Notes under the pieces: model-generated | Database searches by the model: none | What the model saw: the letters and a program-made list of their open reading frames with translations, nothing else | Told to the model about the DNA's origin: nothing | Program-made: the position numbers and the translations under genes | In this document: positions 41,536-49,523 of the stretch, piece after piece | Position numbering within the stretch: position 1 is the first letter of the stretch | Layout of the letters: each line of letters begins with the position of its first letter | Assembly: GCA_045592105.1 (NCBI GenBank) | Contig: JAZNUB010000045.1 | Location: forward strand, 1-64,000 | Origin: SIG636 sp045592105 | GTDB taxonomy: Bacteria > Bacillota > Clostridia > Oscillospirales > CAG-382 | Direction: 5' to 3' | DNA: 64,000 nucleotides

Positions 41536-41829
41536 TTAACGCGGCAAAACTATCTTTTTGTTCTCCTTGCTTTCGCGGTATAAAACTATCTTTCTGCCTA
41601 TAACCTGCACCGCCTCACAGCCAAGCAGGGGAACTATCTCCTGCATACACTCCTTAGGTGTAAGCGGAGCTGTTTCCAATACCGAAAGCTTCACTATCTC
41701 ACGCGCCTCAAGCGCATCGCTAACGGTATCAACAAGCGGCTGTGTTATGCCGCCCTTGCCTATCTGCATTATCGTTTCAGTTGTGTTTGCTATCCCGCGC
41801 AGATACGCGCGCTGTTTAGTAGTTATCAT
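41536..41829 (-). CDS. yhbY: YhbY-family RNA-binding (CRM domain) protein
   Basis: A 97-residue CRM-domain protein associated with pre-50S ribosomal particles. It starts with TTKQRAYLRGIANTTE, followed by IGKGGITQPLVDTVSDALEA with the GxxG RNA-binding loop, and ends VQVIGRKIVLYRES. It overlaps the preceding gene by 4 nt and precedes nadD-yqeK, the common Firmicutes order. Confidence 0.95.
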   Translation of the reverse strand: MITTKQRAYLRGIANTTETIMQIGKGGITQPLVDTVSDALEAREIVKLSVLETAPLTPKECMQEIVPLLGCEAVQVIGRKIVLYRESKENKKIVLPR

Positions 41830-42212
41830 TTCTTGTTAGCACAGCCCGCACAGGTGCCGAAATACCCGTGCATATCAAGATAAAGCTGCCCGTTCCTTTC
41901 TTTAAATCCAAGCTCCTTTGCGGTTTCGGCGTCGTCCTCTTCAAAGAACGCGTCAAACCCCGCAGTTCTCTCCACAAACTCAAGACAAGCGCGCCCTGCT
42001 ATAATAAGCGCATCCCTGTCCTCGTTGCGCTTGATGTTGCGTAGCGCTATAATCCTGCCGCCACCCTTTATAAGCTTAAACAGGCAGATGCCGCACAACA
42101 CCTCTTCGGCGTATATAAAGTAGCACAGCGCGTTTTCCTCGGCGGTAATGCCGCATTTTTCGCACAGCGCGTTGATTTTGTTTATATCAAACTCAGGTGA
42201 AACCCGTATCAT
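41826..42212 (-). CDS. Hypothetical protein, weakly GNAT-like, with C-terminal CxxC
   Basis: A 128-residue cytoplasmic protein I do not recognise with certainty. The middle (EEVLCGICLFKLIKGGGRII, then EDRDALIIAGRACLEFVERT) and AKELGFKERNGQLYLDMHGYF look like a small acetyltransferase-type fold, but an acetyl-CoA loop is not evident. It ends in CAGCANKK, a possible metal or redox site. It is translationally coupled on both sides: 4-nt overlaps with rluB and yhbY. Confidence 0.6.
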   Translation of the reverse strand: MIRVSPEFDINKINALCEKCGITAEENALCYFIYAEEVLCGICLFKLIKGGGRIIALRNIKRNEDRDALIIAGRACLEFVERTAGFDAFFEEDDAETAKELGFKERNGQLYLDMHGYFGTCAGCANKK

Positions 42213-42946
42213 TTTCTACCCTCTCCTTTTTTGTTTACCGCCGCTATAAGCGATTTAAGCTCCTGCTCGGTTAAACGGCGGCACCCGCCGTTCTCCAGCC
42301 CGTTTATGCTTAAAGGCCCTATCGCCACGCGCTTAAGCTGCATTATAGAAAGCCCGCACGCCTCACACATACGGCGTATCTGGCGGTTTTTGCCCTCGCT
42401 TAGCACAAAGCGCAAAACGCTTGCGTTTTCGTTGCGGCTTATAAGCGTAACCTCCACGGGCGCAATACGCTCGCCCTCCAAATCACGCATTGCACGCAGC
42501 TTGTCAAGCACGCTACCTTCAACGTGCCCGCGCACGTTTACCATATAGGTCTTTTTAAGGTGGTATGCGGGGTGCATAAGCTTGTTGGCAAGCTCACCAT
42601 CGTTTGTGCAAATAATAAGCCCCTCGCTGTCCTTATCAAGCCTACCCACGGGATAAATGCGCTCCCCATCGGGCAATAGCGTGCGTATCGTGGCGCGGCC
42701 AAACTCGTCACTCATAGTAGTAACGATGCCCTGCGGCTTGTTTACCAAATAGTAAAGCATCCGTTTTTTCAGTATAACGGGCTTGCCCTTGTATTGCACG
42801 CGGTCACGGTGGGGGGCAACGCTGTCCCCAACCTTGGCGGTAACGCCGTTTACCGTTACAAAGCCCGCAGCTATCTCTTTTTCTGCCGCACGGCGTGACA
42901 TTAAGCCGCAATCCGCCATATATTTATGCAATCGTACTTTTTCCAT
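42209..42946 (-). CDS. rluB: Pseudouridine synthase RluB (23S rRNA)
   Basis: A 245-residue RsuA/RluB-family enzyme that isomerises a uridine in 23S rRNA helix 89 (RluB) or in a related rRNA site. An N-terminal S4 RNA-binding domain (VRLHKYMADCGLMSRRAAEK) precedes the catalytic domain with YPVGRLDKDSEGLIICTNDG (catalytic Asp104) and EGKNRQIRRMCEACGL. In Firmicutes it often follows scpAB and dacF, as here. It lies 21 bp after dacF. Confidence 0.94.
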   Translation of the reverse strand: MEKVRLHKYMADCGLMSRRAAEKEIAAGFVTVNGVTAKVGDSVAPHRDRVQYKGKPVILKKRMLYYLVNKPQGIVTTMSDEFGRATIRTLLPDGERIYPVGRLDKDSEGLIICTNDGELANKLMHPAYHLKKTYMVNVRGHVEGSVLDKLRAMRDLEGERIAPVEVTLISRNENASVLRFVLSEGKNRQIRRMCEACGLSIMQLKRVAIGPLSINGLENGGCRRLTEQELKSLIAAVNKKGEGRK

Positions 42947-42967
42947 ATCCTCTGTTACAGCGCTTTT

Positions 42968-44095
42968 TTATTTTCTTGCAACGTTATGGCAAGCAAAAAG
43001 CGGTATTTCCTTTATAAGTGTTCCGTTTTCAAATATTTTTAAAGCGGCAATCGCCTCGCCCTTTTGTACGGGCGCATTAACCGCATCCGTTACGTACAGC
43101 TTGGTTATGGTGCTGTCGGTAGGGGTGCAGATGCGCACGTCATCCTCACAGCACGCCACGGTAGAGCCCTTCTTGCCGCCAATTATCGGCACAGCCACAA
43201 GCTCTTTAGCTGTGTAAACCGTTTCCATACGAAACGCGCTAAAGCCGTAATCAAGCATCTCCGTATGGTCGTGCCAATCGTTACGGTCGTTAAGCGTTAC
43301 GGCAATCAGCGTCATCCCCGCGCGGCGCGCCGCCGTTACCAGGCACCTGCCTGCCGCAAGCGTGTATCCCGTTTTAACACCGATAAGCCCCTCGTAGCTA
43401 CGCAAAAGCTTGTTGTGGTTCATCAGATAACGCGGTAAATGCCCATCGCCCTCTATTTTAGCAGAAACGGTGGAGGCAACTTTTACAAACCCATCAAGCC
43501 GCAACGCGTACGCGGTTATAGCCGCAAGCTCTTTGGCGGTGGTGTAATGCCCCTCTGCGCTCAACCCGTGCGGGTTTGCAAAGCGCGTGCTTGTTAAGCC
43601 CAAGGATAAAGCCTTTTCGTTCATAAGCTGTACAAACGCATCGGTACTGCCTGCCACGGCTATCGCAAGCGCAACAGCCGCATCGTTGCCGGACTCCAAA
43701 AGCAAGGCGTAAAGCAGCTCCTCTTGCGTAAAGCGTTCGCCCTCCGAAAGGTAAATGGACGAGCCCTCCACGTTAACAGCCTCACGCGTTATAACGGTTT
43801 CCGCCTGCATATCCCCATACTCCAAGGCTATAACAGCGGTCATAATCTTGGTGGTGCTTGCCATCGGAAGCTCGCTGTTGCAGTTGTGCGCGAACAGTAC
43901 CCTGCCGCTTTCCGCATCGTACAGCACCGCGGAAACCGCCGAGATTTCAACCCCGCCCTTGCCTGCGTATGTGTATACCGCCACGGTGCTTTTATCTTCG
44001 GAAACAACGCGCCCGCCGCCGCAACCTGCAAGCGTAAGCATAGCAAGCAAAAAAGCTATCGCAATACACCAAAAAGCCTTGCTTTTATTGTTCAA
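42968..44095 (-). CDS. dacF: D-alanyl-D-alanine carboxypeptidase, DacF-like lipoprotein
   Basis: Trims the terminal D-Ala from peptidoglycan stem peptides outside the membrane. At 375 residues, the signal peptide ends in a lipobox LTLAGC (Cys25), so it is probably lipid-anchored rather than held by a C-terminal amphipathic helix. The S11 peptidase motifs are ASTTK (Ser80, Lys83), SGNDAAVA and VKTGYTLAAG. The remainder is the PBP5-like beta domain. It lies 41 bp after ytfJ, in a gap with a small hairpin. Confidence 0.94.
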   Translation of the reverse strand: MNNKSKAFWCIAIAFLLAMLTLAGCGGGRVVSEDKSTVAVYTYAGKGGVEISAVSAVLYDAESGRVLFAHNCNSELPMASTTKIMTAVIALEYGDMQAETVITREAVNVEGSSIYLSEGERFTQEELLYALLLESGNDAAVALAIAVAGSTDAFVQLMNEKALSLGLTSTRFANPHGLSAEGHYTTAKELAAITAYALRLDGFVKVASTVSAKIEGDGHLPRYLMNHNKLLRSYEGLIGVKTGYTLAAGRCLVTAARRAGMTLIAVTLNDRNDWHDHTEMLDYGFSAFRMETVYTAKELVAVPIIGGKKGSTVACCEDDVRICTPTDSTITKLYVTDAVNAPVQKGEAIAALKIFENGTLIKEIPLFACHNVARK

Positions 44096-44106
44096 AACAA
44101 CTCACC

Positions 44107-44125
44107 CCGCAATATTTTATTGCGG
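44107..44125. other. Small hairpin between ytfJ and dacF
   Basis: CCGCAATA (44107-44114) pairs perfectly with TATTGCGG (44118-44125) around TTT. There is no U-tract, so a weak pause site or an RNA-processing hairpin is more likely than a terminator. Confidence 0.35.
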
Positions 44126-44136
44126 TAGGCGTGCGT

Positions 44137-44583
44137 TTATTCCGCTGAGGCTTCTTTTTGCTCTGCCTCTTTATTCTTCTTTCTGTCCTTATATTTAGAA
44201 AACAGCTCCGGTATTTTGTCGATTAAAACATTTATGCCCTCAATCGCCTGAGTAACAGGGTTATCGTCCTGCCCTGCGGGTACGGGATTGTTAAGGTCTA
44301 CAACCTGCACGTCTGTACCCTTAACGATTATAAAGCCAAGGGGCGTAACGGAAACGCCTGCGCCGTTGCCGCCAACAAAGTTTTTCTTTTCGGGCGTGGG
44401 CACTTTTTTAGAATCATAGTCCGCACCGCCTGCGGCAAAGCCAACGCTTACCTTGGAGTAGGGAAGCACCACAACCTCATCGTTAAGCCTTATCGGCTCG
44501 CCTATAACGGTGTTGGAATCCGCTACGGAGCGAATTTTGCTAAGAGCCGTATCAATGATTTGGTTAAGAGAGGATTCGTTCAT
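44137..44583 (-). CDS. ytfJ: Sporulation protein YtfJ (GerW family)
   Basis: A 148-residue protein of the GerW/YtfJ family, conserved in spore formers and needed for normal spore germination in Bacillus. Typical stretches are NTVIGEPIRLNDEVVVLPYS, KVSVGFAAGGADY, NFVGGNGAGVSVTPLGFIIV and INVLIDKIPEL. A charged Lys/Glu tail follows. The ATG at 44583 is preferred, with AAAGGTG 9 nt upstream; the longer GTG reading at 44595 overlaps that site. It overlaps the DUF2953 gene by 20 nt, the same pairing as ytfI-ytfJ of B. subtilis. Confidence 0.93.
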   Translation of the reverse strand: MNESSLNQIIDTALSKIRSVADSNTVIGEPIRLNDEVVVLPYSKVSVGFAAGGADYDSKKVPTPEKKNFVGGNGAGVSVTPLGFIIVKGTDVQVVDLNNPVPAGQDDNPVTQAIEGINVLIDKIPELFSKYKDRKKNKEAEQKEASAE

Positions 44584-45229
44584 CTTCTGTATCACCTTTC
44601 AAATTTTTTCTCAGTTCCATCGGCAAGCGTTCGTACTTGCTGTAGTATTTGGAAATTATAATCAAGCAGATTATAAATTGCCAGATGCGTAGTGAAAACC
44701 CTATTTCCACCGCGATATCAGTTTTATCCGCGTAAAAATCGGGCGTGAACTCGGTATAAACACAGTCCGCCTTGCGGGAACGCTTTTTTATAGACTGCGC
44801 GAACTCGTGCAAAGAACAAACCACGCCCGAAAGCGAGCCGTAAAGAACGGCTGTTTTTGCGGGGTCGGTAGTACCCAGATTGATCTTTAGCATATATTTT
44901 TCAAGCTTTGCGTATTTTCTAAACCGCTTCCAAAAGCTAATAACCCCATCGCGCAGGATAATAAGCGTTTCCTTTAAAATAACGGTTTTACTAACCTTTT
45001 TAAGCTTTTTCTTTCGTACCGCGCTTTTAACCTTTTGCTTCTCGGTGAAATCCTCTATAAGGATATCCGCCTCCTCGGTACCAACAAGATCCTCCTCGAA
45101 CCTGAAGCCGAGAACGCTGTATTCAAGCTGAAGCACGCTTCCGTAATACAGAAAATAAATCTTTATGCGAAGCATAAGGATAATAAGCAAAAGCAAAACA
45201 ATGCCGCCGATGATATAAAGCGCAATCAT
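44564..45229 (-). CDS. DUF2953 membrane protein (YtfI-like)
   Basis: A 221-residue protein with an N-terminal membrane helix (IALYIIGGIVLLLLIILMLR), a beta-rich soluble part with NLGTTDPAKTAVLYGSLSG, and a second hydrophobic stretch near 185-205 (IGFSLRIWQFIICLIIISKY). This matches the DUF2953 family, whose members pair with YtfJ in spore formers. Function is unknown. It overlaps scpB by 4 nt and ytfJ by 20 nt. Confidence 0.85.
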   Translation of the reverse strand: MIALYIIGGIVLLLLIILMLRIKIYFLYYGSVLQLEYSVLGFRFEEDLVGTEEADILIEDFTEKQKVKSAVRKKKLKKVSKTVILKETLIILRDGVISFWKRFRKYAKLEKYMLKINLGTTDPAKTAVLYGSLSGVVCSLHEFAQSIKKRSRKADCVYTEFTPDFYADKTDIAVEIGFSLRIWQFIICLIIISKYYSKYERLPMELRKNLKGDTEDERILS

Positions 45230-45801
45230 TCTTCTGCCACCGCCTGCTCGCTATGCTCTGCGGCGTTTGCATCCTCAGGCATAGTCATCTGCTCGGGGTT
45301 AGGCAGCTCTGTTTCGGGCAGGTCGGAAAGCGAGGCAAGCCCAAAGCAACGCAAAAACGCATCCGTGGTGCCAAACAGCGTTGGCCTGCCCGGTGCATCA
45401 AGCTGGCCGCGCTCGCACACAAGCCCCTTGTCCACAAGCCCTGCAACGATATAAGAGGAGTCTATCCCCCTAACCTGCTCTATAAAGCTTCTGGTTACGG
45501 GCTGGTTATATGCCACTATCGCAAGCACCTCTAAGGTAGCCTTGGATAAGGGTGGCGCTTTTTTAAGCTCCAACGCTTTTTTAACCAAATCCCCTGCTTC
45601 GGGCTTGGTGCAAAGCTGGAACCCATCTTCTATTTGTATAAGCTGTATGCCGCTTTCCTCTGCGGAAAGCTTTTGCTCCAGCGCTTCGGCGGCGGCGCGT
45701 ATAGCCTCCTCCGTTTCGCCCGTAAGCTCCTTTATCCTTTCAACCGTCATCGGTGCGCCAACGGCAAAAAGCATAGCCTCTATTGTTGATTGTAAGGTCA
45801 C
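45226..45801 (-). CDS. scpB: Segregation and condensation protein B
   Basis: ScpB forms a complex with ScpA and Smc that organises and separates chromosomes. The 191-residue protein has two winged-helix domains: TIEAMLFAVGAPMTVERIKEL at the start and KATLEVLAIVAYNQPVTRSF, then IEQVRGIDSSYIVAGLVDKG, in the second. It starts with GTG inside a GTGA overlap with scpA and overlaps the DUF2953 gene by 4 nt. Confidence 0.96.
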   Translation of the reverse strand: MTLQSTIEAMLFAVGAPMTVERIKELTGETEEAIRAAAEALEQKLSAEESGIQLIQIEDGFQLCTKPEAGDLVKKALELKKAPPLSKATLEVLAIVAYNQPVTRSFIEQVRGIDSSYIVAGLVDKGLVCERGQLDAPGRPTLFGTTDAFLRCFGLASLSDLPETELPNPEQMTMPEDANAAEHSEQAVAEE

Positions 45802-46529
45802 CTTGAACCCCCCGTATGTGTTTTGGAAAGCATAAGGAACAAATCGCCCCCACGCTTCTTAACGTCTATTCTGCCCGCCTTAACAAGCTCAAGCAGTGCA
45901 AGGAAAATAGCAATTATCTCGTTACGGCTGTGGCATTGCTCGAAAAGCTGTGTAAACTCCGCCTGCTCATCCTCGCGCTCCTTGCGGAACATAAAGCGGA
46001 TAATAAACACGATTTTTTCGTTCACCGTGTAGTACCGTTCCTTCTCAAGCTTTTCAAACAGCTCCACGTTCTCAAGCGGCTTTGCGTTTTTGCGTATGCG
46101 TATGCGCTCAAACGCTTCGGTAAGCAGTGCAACCGCGTGCTCACGCGTGTAAACACCGTCCCCCTCGTCGGGCTGTTTGGTAAAACGGTCGTAATAGGTT
46201 TCACTTTGCAGCTTCAAGAAAGCCGCAAGCTCTTTTGCGCGGCGATACTCCAAAAGTGTATCCACAAGCTCTTTTCTTGGGTCTTCCTCCTCCGCCTTTA
46301 CGGGCAGAAGCATTTTGGATTTAATAAGCATAAGCTCCGCCGCCATGCGTATAAAATCGCTTGTTATCTCCATATTAAGCGCACGCATACCGTCAATATA
46401 CTCCATATACTGGTCTGCAATCTCGGCTATGGGGATATCAAATATATCAATTTTGTTCTTCGTTATCAGCGCCAGCAACAGGTCAAGCGGGCCTTCGTAA
46501 TGCTGTACCTTTAAATTTAAAGCCTCCAT
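45798..46529 (-). CDS. scpA: Segregation and condensation protein A
   Basis: ScpA is the kleisin that bridges Smc heads. At 243 residues, its N-terminal Smc-binding part contains YEGPLDLLLALITKNKIDIF and IPIAEIADQYMEYID, and the C-terminal winged helix contains RNEIIAIFLALLELVKAGRI. The ATG at 46529 is chosen because the protein begins with the conserved LNLKVQHYEGPLDLLL; a longer reading would overlap the protease gene. It starts 1 bp after that gene's stop. Confidence 0.96.
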   Translation of the reverse strand: MEALNLKVQHYEGPLDLLLALITKNKIDIFDIPIAEIADQYMEYIDGMRALNMEITSDFIRMAAELMLIKSKMLLPVKAEEEDPRKELVDTLLEYRRAKELAAFLKLQSETYYDRFTKQPDEGDGVYTREHAVALLTEAFERIRIRKNAKPLENVELFEKLEKERYYTVNEKIVFIIRFMFRKEREDEQAEFTQLFEQCHSRNEIIAIFLALLELVKAGRIDVKKRGGDLFLMLSKTHTGGSR

Positions 46530-46530
46530 A

Positions 46531-47250
46531 TTACAAAGCCCACGAAGCCAAAGCCAACGATAGCTTTGCAAGCAAAGCGTATAGCATATCCACGGACCAG
46601 TTGATGGGGAAGAACACAAGGCTTGTTAACGAAGGCGCAAACCAAGACGCCGCAACAACGCCAAGCATTATATAGCGCGTGTACTGCCCAACCTTTGCGT
46701 ATTTAGCCGCAAGGTGGTTGGGAAGCAAGCACATTAGTATATTAGCACCGTCAAGCGGGGGGAGGGGGATAAGGTTAAATATCCCCAAGCCCAGATTTAG
46801 CAGGATGCCAAGCTGTATAAGCGTAAATAGAACGTACACCACCGTATCAGCAGAGGAGGGTACTTCTATAAGGTTTACAACAATGATTATACCTGCATAC
46901 AGCAGGGCAAACAACACCGCCAACAAAAAGTTGGTAAGCGGCCCTGCAAGCGCAACAAGCGCCATATCTCTGCGCGGCTTCTTTAGATATCGCATATTAA
47001 CGGGCACGGGCTTTGCCCAGCCGTAGCCCATAACAAGCATACACAGCGCACCAACAGGGTCTAAATGCTTTATGGGGTTAAGCGTAAGCCTGCCAAACGC
47101 TTTGGCAGTACCGTCCCCACACTTGTAGGCAACGTAGCCGTGTGCAAGCTCGTGCGCGGATAGCGATATAAGTATTATCGGTATCTCCAGCAAAATTATC
47201 GCAAGCGTGGTGCGAAAATCTCCGTCGGAGGTTAGCAAGGTTCTAAGCAT
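46531..47250 (-). CDS. Site-2 protease-like M50 metalloprotease
   Basis: A 239-residue intramembrane zinc protease family member. The zinc motif HELAH (33-37) lies in the first helix region and NPIKHLDPVGAL provides the third ligand. About five to six membrane helices are visible. There is no PDZ domain, so it belongs to the small YwhC/YwmF-like group of unknown substrate, not RseP. It lies 48 bp after gpmI and 1 bp before scpA; the same neighbourhood with scpAB occurs in other Firmicutes. Confidence 0.9.
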   Translation of the reverse strand: MLRTLLTSDGDFRTTLAIILLEIPIILISLSAHELAHGYVAYKCGDGTAKAFGRLTLNPIKHLDPVGALCMLVMGYGWAKPVPVNMRYLKKPRRDMALVALAGPLTNFLLAVLFALLYAGIIIVVNLIEVPSSADTVVYVLFTLIQLGILLNLGLGIFNLIPLPPLDGANILMCLLPNHLAAKYAKVGQYTRYIMLGVVAASWFAPSLTSLVFFPINWSVDMLYALLAKLSLALASWAL

Positions 47251-47298
47251 AGTATTAATCCTTTCATCGTGGGGAAAGCGAAAAAACTATAAGGGTGC

Positions 47299-48927
47299 TT
47301 ATTTAACGCGTATCATGCTCTTTTCCCACATAGCGGGAACGTCCTCACCCATCATTGTAAGCACGGTAGCGGCAACGTTTGCAAGCCCAAATGAGCCTTC
47401 AACCGCCTCATAGTTTTCGCCGTAAAAGCTATCGTAAATATAGCAGGGAACGGGGTTAAGCGTGTGGCTGGTCTTCGCCTTTGCACGGCCGTTTTCGCCA
47501 AGCTTTGCTTTGCCCGTTTTCTTGTCTATCTCATACATCTCGTCTGCATTACCGTGGTCTGCGGTGATAATTGCAACGCCGCCAACCTTGTCAACAGCGG
47601 AAAGTATGCGTGCCAAGCAAAGGTCCAGCGCCTCAACGCCTATAACCGTTGCTTCAAAGTTGCCCGTGTGGCCAACCATATCGCCGTTGGGGAAGTTTAC
47701 GCGAAGAAAGCTGAAATCCCCATTCTCAAGCTTATCAACAAGTATATCGGTTATCTCCGCACACTTCATCCACGGGCGCTGTTCAAAGGGAACAACGTCG
47801 GAGGGAACCTCTATATATTCCTCAACGCTGCTGTCAAAATATCCGCTTCTGTTACCGTTCCAGAAATAGGTAACGTGGCCGTATTTCTGCGTTTCGCTAA
47901 CTGCAAGCTGCTTTATGCCCTTCTTTGCAAGGTATTCGCCCATCGTGTTGCTTATTTCGGGCGGTGCAACAAGGTAATGAGAGGGTATGTGCTTATCCCC
48001 GTCGTATTCAAGCATACCCGCAAAGTAAACGTTGGGTACGCGCTTTCTTGCAAAGGGAACGGACTCGTCCTCAAACGCGCGCGATATCTCAATCGCTCTG
48101 TCACCGCGGAAGTTGTAGAAAATAACGCTGTCACCATCTTCGATGGTGCCAATGGGCGCGCCGTTTTCAGCAATAACGAAAGCAGGCAGGTCTTGGTCTA
48201 TCTTGCCCGTTTCGGCACGGTAGGTTTCAACAGCCTCTCTTGCAGAAGCAAAAGCGCGGCCCTCGCCAAGCACGTGCGTGTTGTAGCCTGCCTCTACCAT
48301 AGCCCAGTTAGCCTCATATCTGTCCATAGTGATGGTCATTCTGCCACCGCCGGATGCGATGCGTGCATCAAAGCCGCCATCGTTAAGCTCTGCCAAAAAG
48401 GCCTCAAACGGGTCTATGTATTCAAGCGCGCTGGTCTCACCAACGTCACGCCCGTCAAGCAAAACGTGTATTCTAACCTTCTTAACGCCCTCTTCCTTGG
48501 CGCGTACTATCATAGCCTGCAAATGGCTTATGTTAGAGTGAACGTTGCCATCGGAAAACAAACCTATAAAGTGAAGCACGCCCGCATCCTTAACGCGTGC
48601 AACGGCGTTCTTCCAGCTATCGCCCTCAAACATCCTGCCAGTTTCGATAGCCTGCGTAACAAGCTTTGCGCCCTGTGCAAATACCTGCCCTGCGCCAAGC
48701 GCGTTGTGGCCAACCTCGCTGTTGCCCATATCATCGTCACCGGGAAGGCCAACGGCGGTGCCGTGCGCCTTTAGTGAAAACTTTTTGCATTTAGCCGCAA
48801 GCATATCCAAGGTAGGTGTGCGTGCCGCCGCGATAGCGTTACCCTCAACTCTTTCGGTTTCACCGATACCGTCCATAACTATTACAAGAACGGGCTTCTT
48901 TTCGCCCCCAAAAATACCTTTTTTCAT
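47299..48927 (-). CDS. gpmI: 2,3-bisphosphoglycerate-independent phosphoglycerate mutase
   Basis: Interconverts 3- and 2-phosphoglycerate in glycolysis using two metal ions (usually Mn2+). At 542 residues it is slightly longer than usual (about 510). The metal Asp19 is in VIVMDGIG, the phosphoserine Ser70 in DDMGNSEVGHNALG. Others are LLDGRDVGETSALEYI, NFRGDRAIEISRAF, NGDMVGHTGNFEA and ITADHGNADEM. It has its own promoter at 48972-49000, divergent from nusB. It lies at the head of a minus-strand run that may continue to leuS. Confidence 0.96.
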   Translation of the reverse strand: MKKGIFGGEKKPVLVIVMDGIGETERVEGNAIAAARTPTLDMLAAKCKKFSLKAHGTAVGLPGDDDMGNSEVGHNALGAGQVFAQGAKLVTQAIETGRMFEGDSWKNAVARVKDAGVLHFIGLFSDGNVHSNISHLQAMIVRAKEEGVKKVRIHVLLDGRDVGETSALEYIDPFEAFLAELNDGGFDARIASGGGRMTITMDRYEANWAMVEAGYNTHVLGEGRAFASAREAVETYRAETGKIDQDLPAFVIAENGAPIGTIEDGDSVIFYNFRGDRAIEISRAFEDESVPFARKRVPNVYFAGMLEYDGDKHIPSHYLVAPPEISNTMGEYLAKKGIKQLAVSETQKYGHVTYFWNGNRSGYFDSSVEEYIEVPSDVVPFEQRPWMKCAEITDILVDKLENGDFSFLRVNFPNGDMVGHTGNFEATVIGVEALDLCLARILSAVDKVGGVAIITADHGNADEMYEIDKKTGKAKLGENGRAKAKTSHTLNPVPCYIYDSFYGENYEAVEGSFGLANVAATVLTMMGEDVPAMWEKSMIRVK

Positions 48928-48971
48928 AAGCTCTTTAAAATTACTCCTTTTAAAATCTGTGTATTCAGCAT

Positions 48972-49000
48972 ATTATACTATATTTTTGTACTATTTGCAA
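48972..49000 (-). promoter_or_regulatory. SigA-type promoter for gpmI
   Basis: On the minus strand TTGCAA (48995-49000), 17-bp spacer, TATAAT (48972-48977). Same hexamers and spacing as the murB promoter. The transcript start is expected near 48965. Confidence 0.8.
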
Positions 49001-49033
49001 GGGTTTTAAACACAAACTTTGCCCCTTTTTGCC

Positions 49034-49062
49034 TTGACAATAAAGTGGTTTGCTGTTATACT
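49034..49062 (+). promoter_or_regulatory. SigA-type promoter for the nusB-recN cluster
   Basis: TTGACA (49034-49039), 17-bp spacer, TATACT (49057-49062) with an extended TGT before the -10 box. The start is expected near 49069, so the leader of about 53 nt contains the hairpin at 49091-49107. Confidence 0.85.
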
Positions 49063-49090
49063 TTATTTGGTATATTGTGTAATAGCTATG

Positions 49091-49107
49091 CCGCCGTAAA
49101 ACGGCGG
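49091..49107 (+). promoter_or_regulatory. Compact hairpin in the nusB 5' leader
   Basis: CCGCCGT (49091-49097) pairs perfectly with ACGGCGG (49101-49107) around AAA, a few bases before the GAGGT ribosome site. It could stabilise the mRNA or modulate nusB translation. No U-tract follows, so it is not a terminator. Confidence 0.5.
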
Positions 49108-49121
49108 AGAATGAGGTATAT

Positions 49122-49523
49122 ATGACGAGAAAAGAAGCAAGGGAAGCGGCGTTTCTACTGCTGTTTGAGCAGGATTTCGGCGCAAACCCCGCAGATGAAA
49201 CCATAGCGCTTGCCGCTACTGAAAGGGAGCTTAAAATAAGCGGCTTCGGAAAGGGCTTGTTTTTTGGCACCTGTGAGCATTTGGAGGAAATAAACGCCAA
49301 GCTTGAAACGGCGCTTCACAATTGGAGGAGTGAGCGTGTAAGCAAGGTTGCGCTATCGGCAATGCGCCTTTGCGTGTACGAGCTTTGCTATACTGATATC
49401 GAAAGCGAGATAGCCATAAACGAGGCGTTGGAGCTTATAAAGAAGTTTGATGGGGAGGAAAGTGCTTCCTTTGCAAACGGCGTTCTCGGCGGCGTTTACA
49501 AAGCCGTTAAGGGTGTATCTTAA
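49122..49523 (+). CDS. nusB: Transcription antitermination factor NusB
   Basis: A 133-residue all-helical protein that binds boxA RNA with NusE (S10) and supports rRNA antitermination. It begins TRKEAREAAFLLLFEQDFG and contains SKVALSAMRLCVYELCYTDI, EIAINEALELIKKFDGEES and FANGVLGGVYK. It is the first gene of the plus-strand cluster and its stop overlaps the xseA start by 1 nt. Confidence 0.96.
   Translation: MTRKEAREAAFLLLFEQDFGANPADETIALAATERELKISGFGKGLFFGTCEHLEEINAKLETALHNWRSERVSKVALSAMRLCVYELCYTDIESEIAINEALELIKKFDGEESASFANGVLGGVYKAVKGVS

Noticed and set aside
47464..48774. A 436-codon plus-strand frame opposite gpmI
   Set aside because: Antisense to a complete phosphoglycerate mutase; no domain, no promoter.
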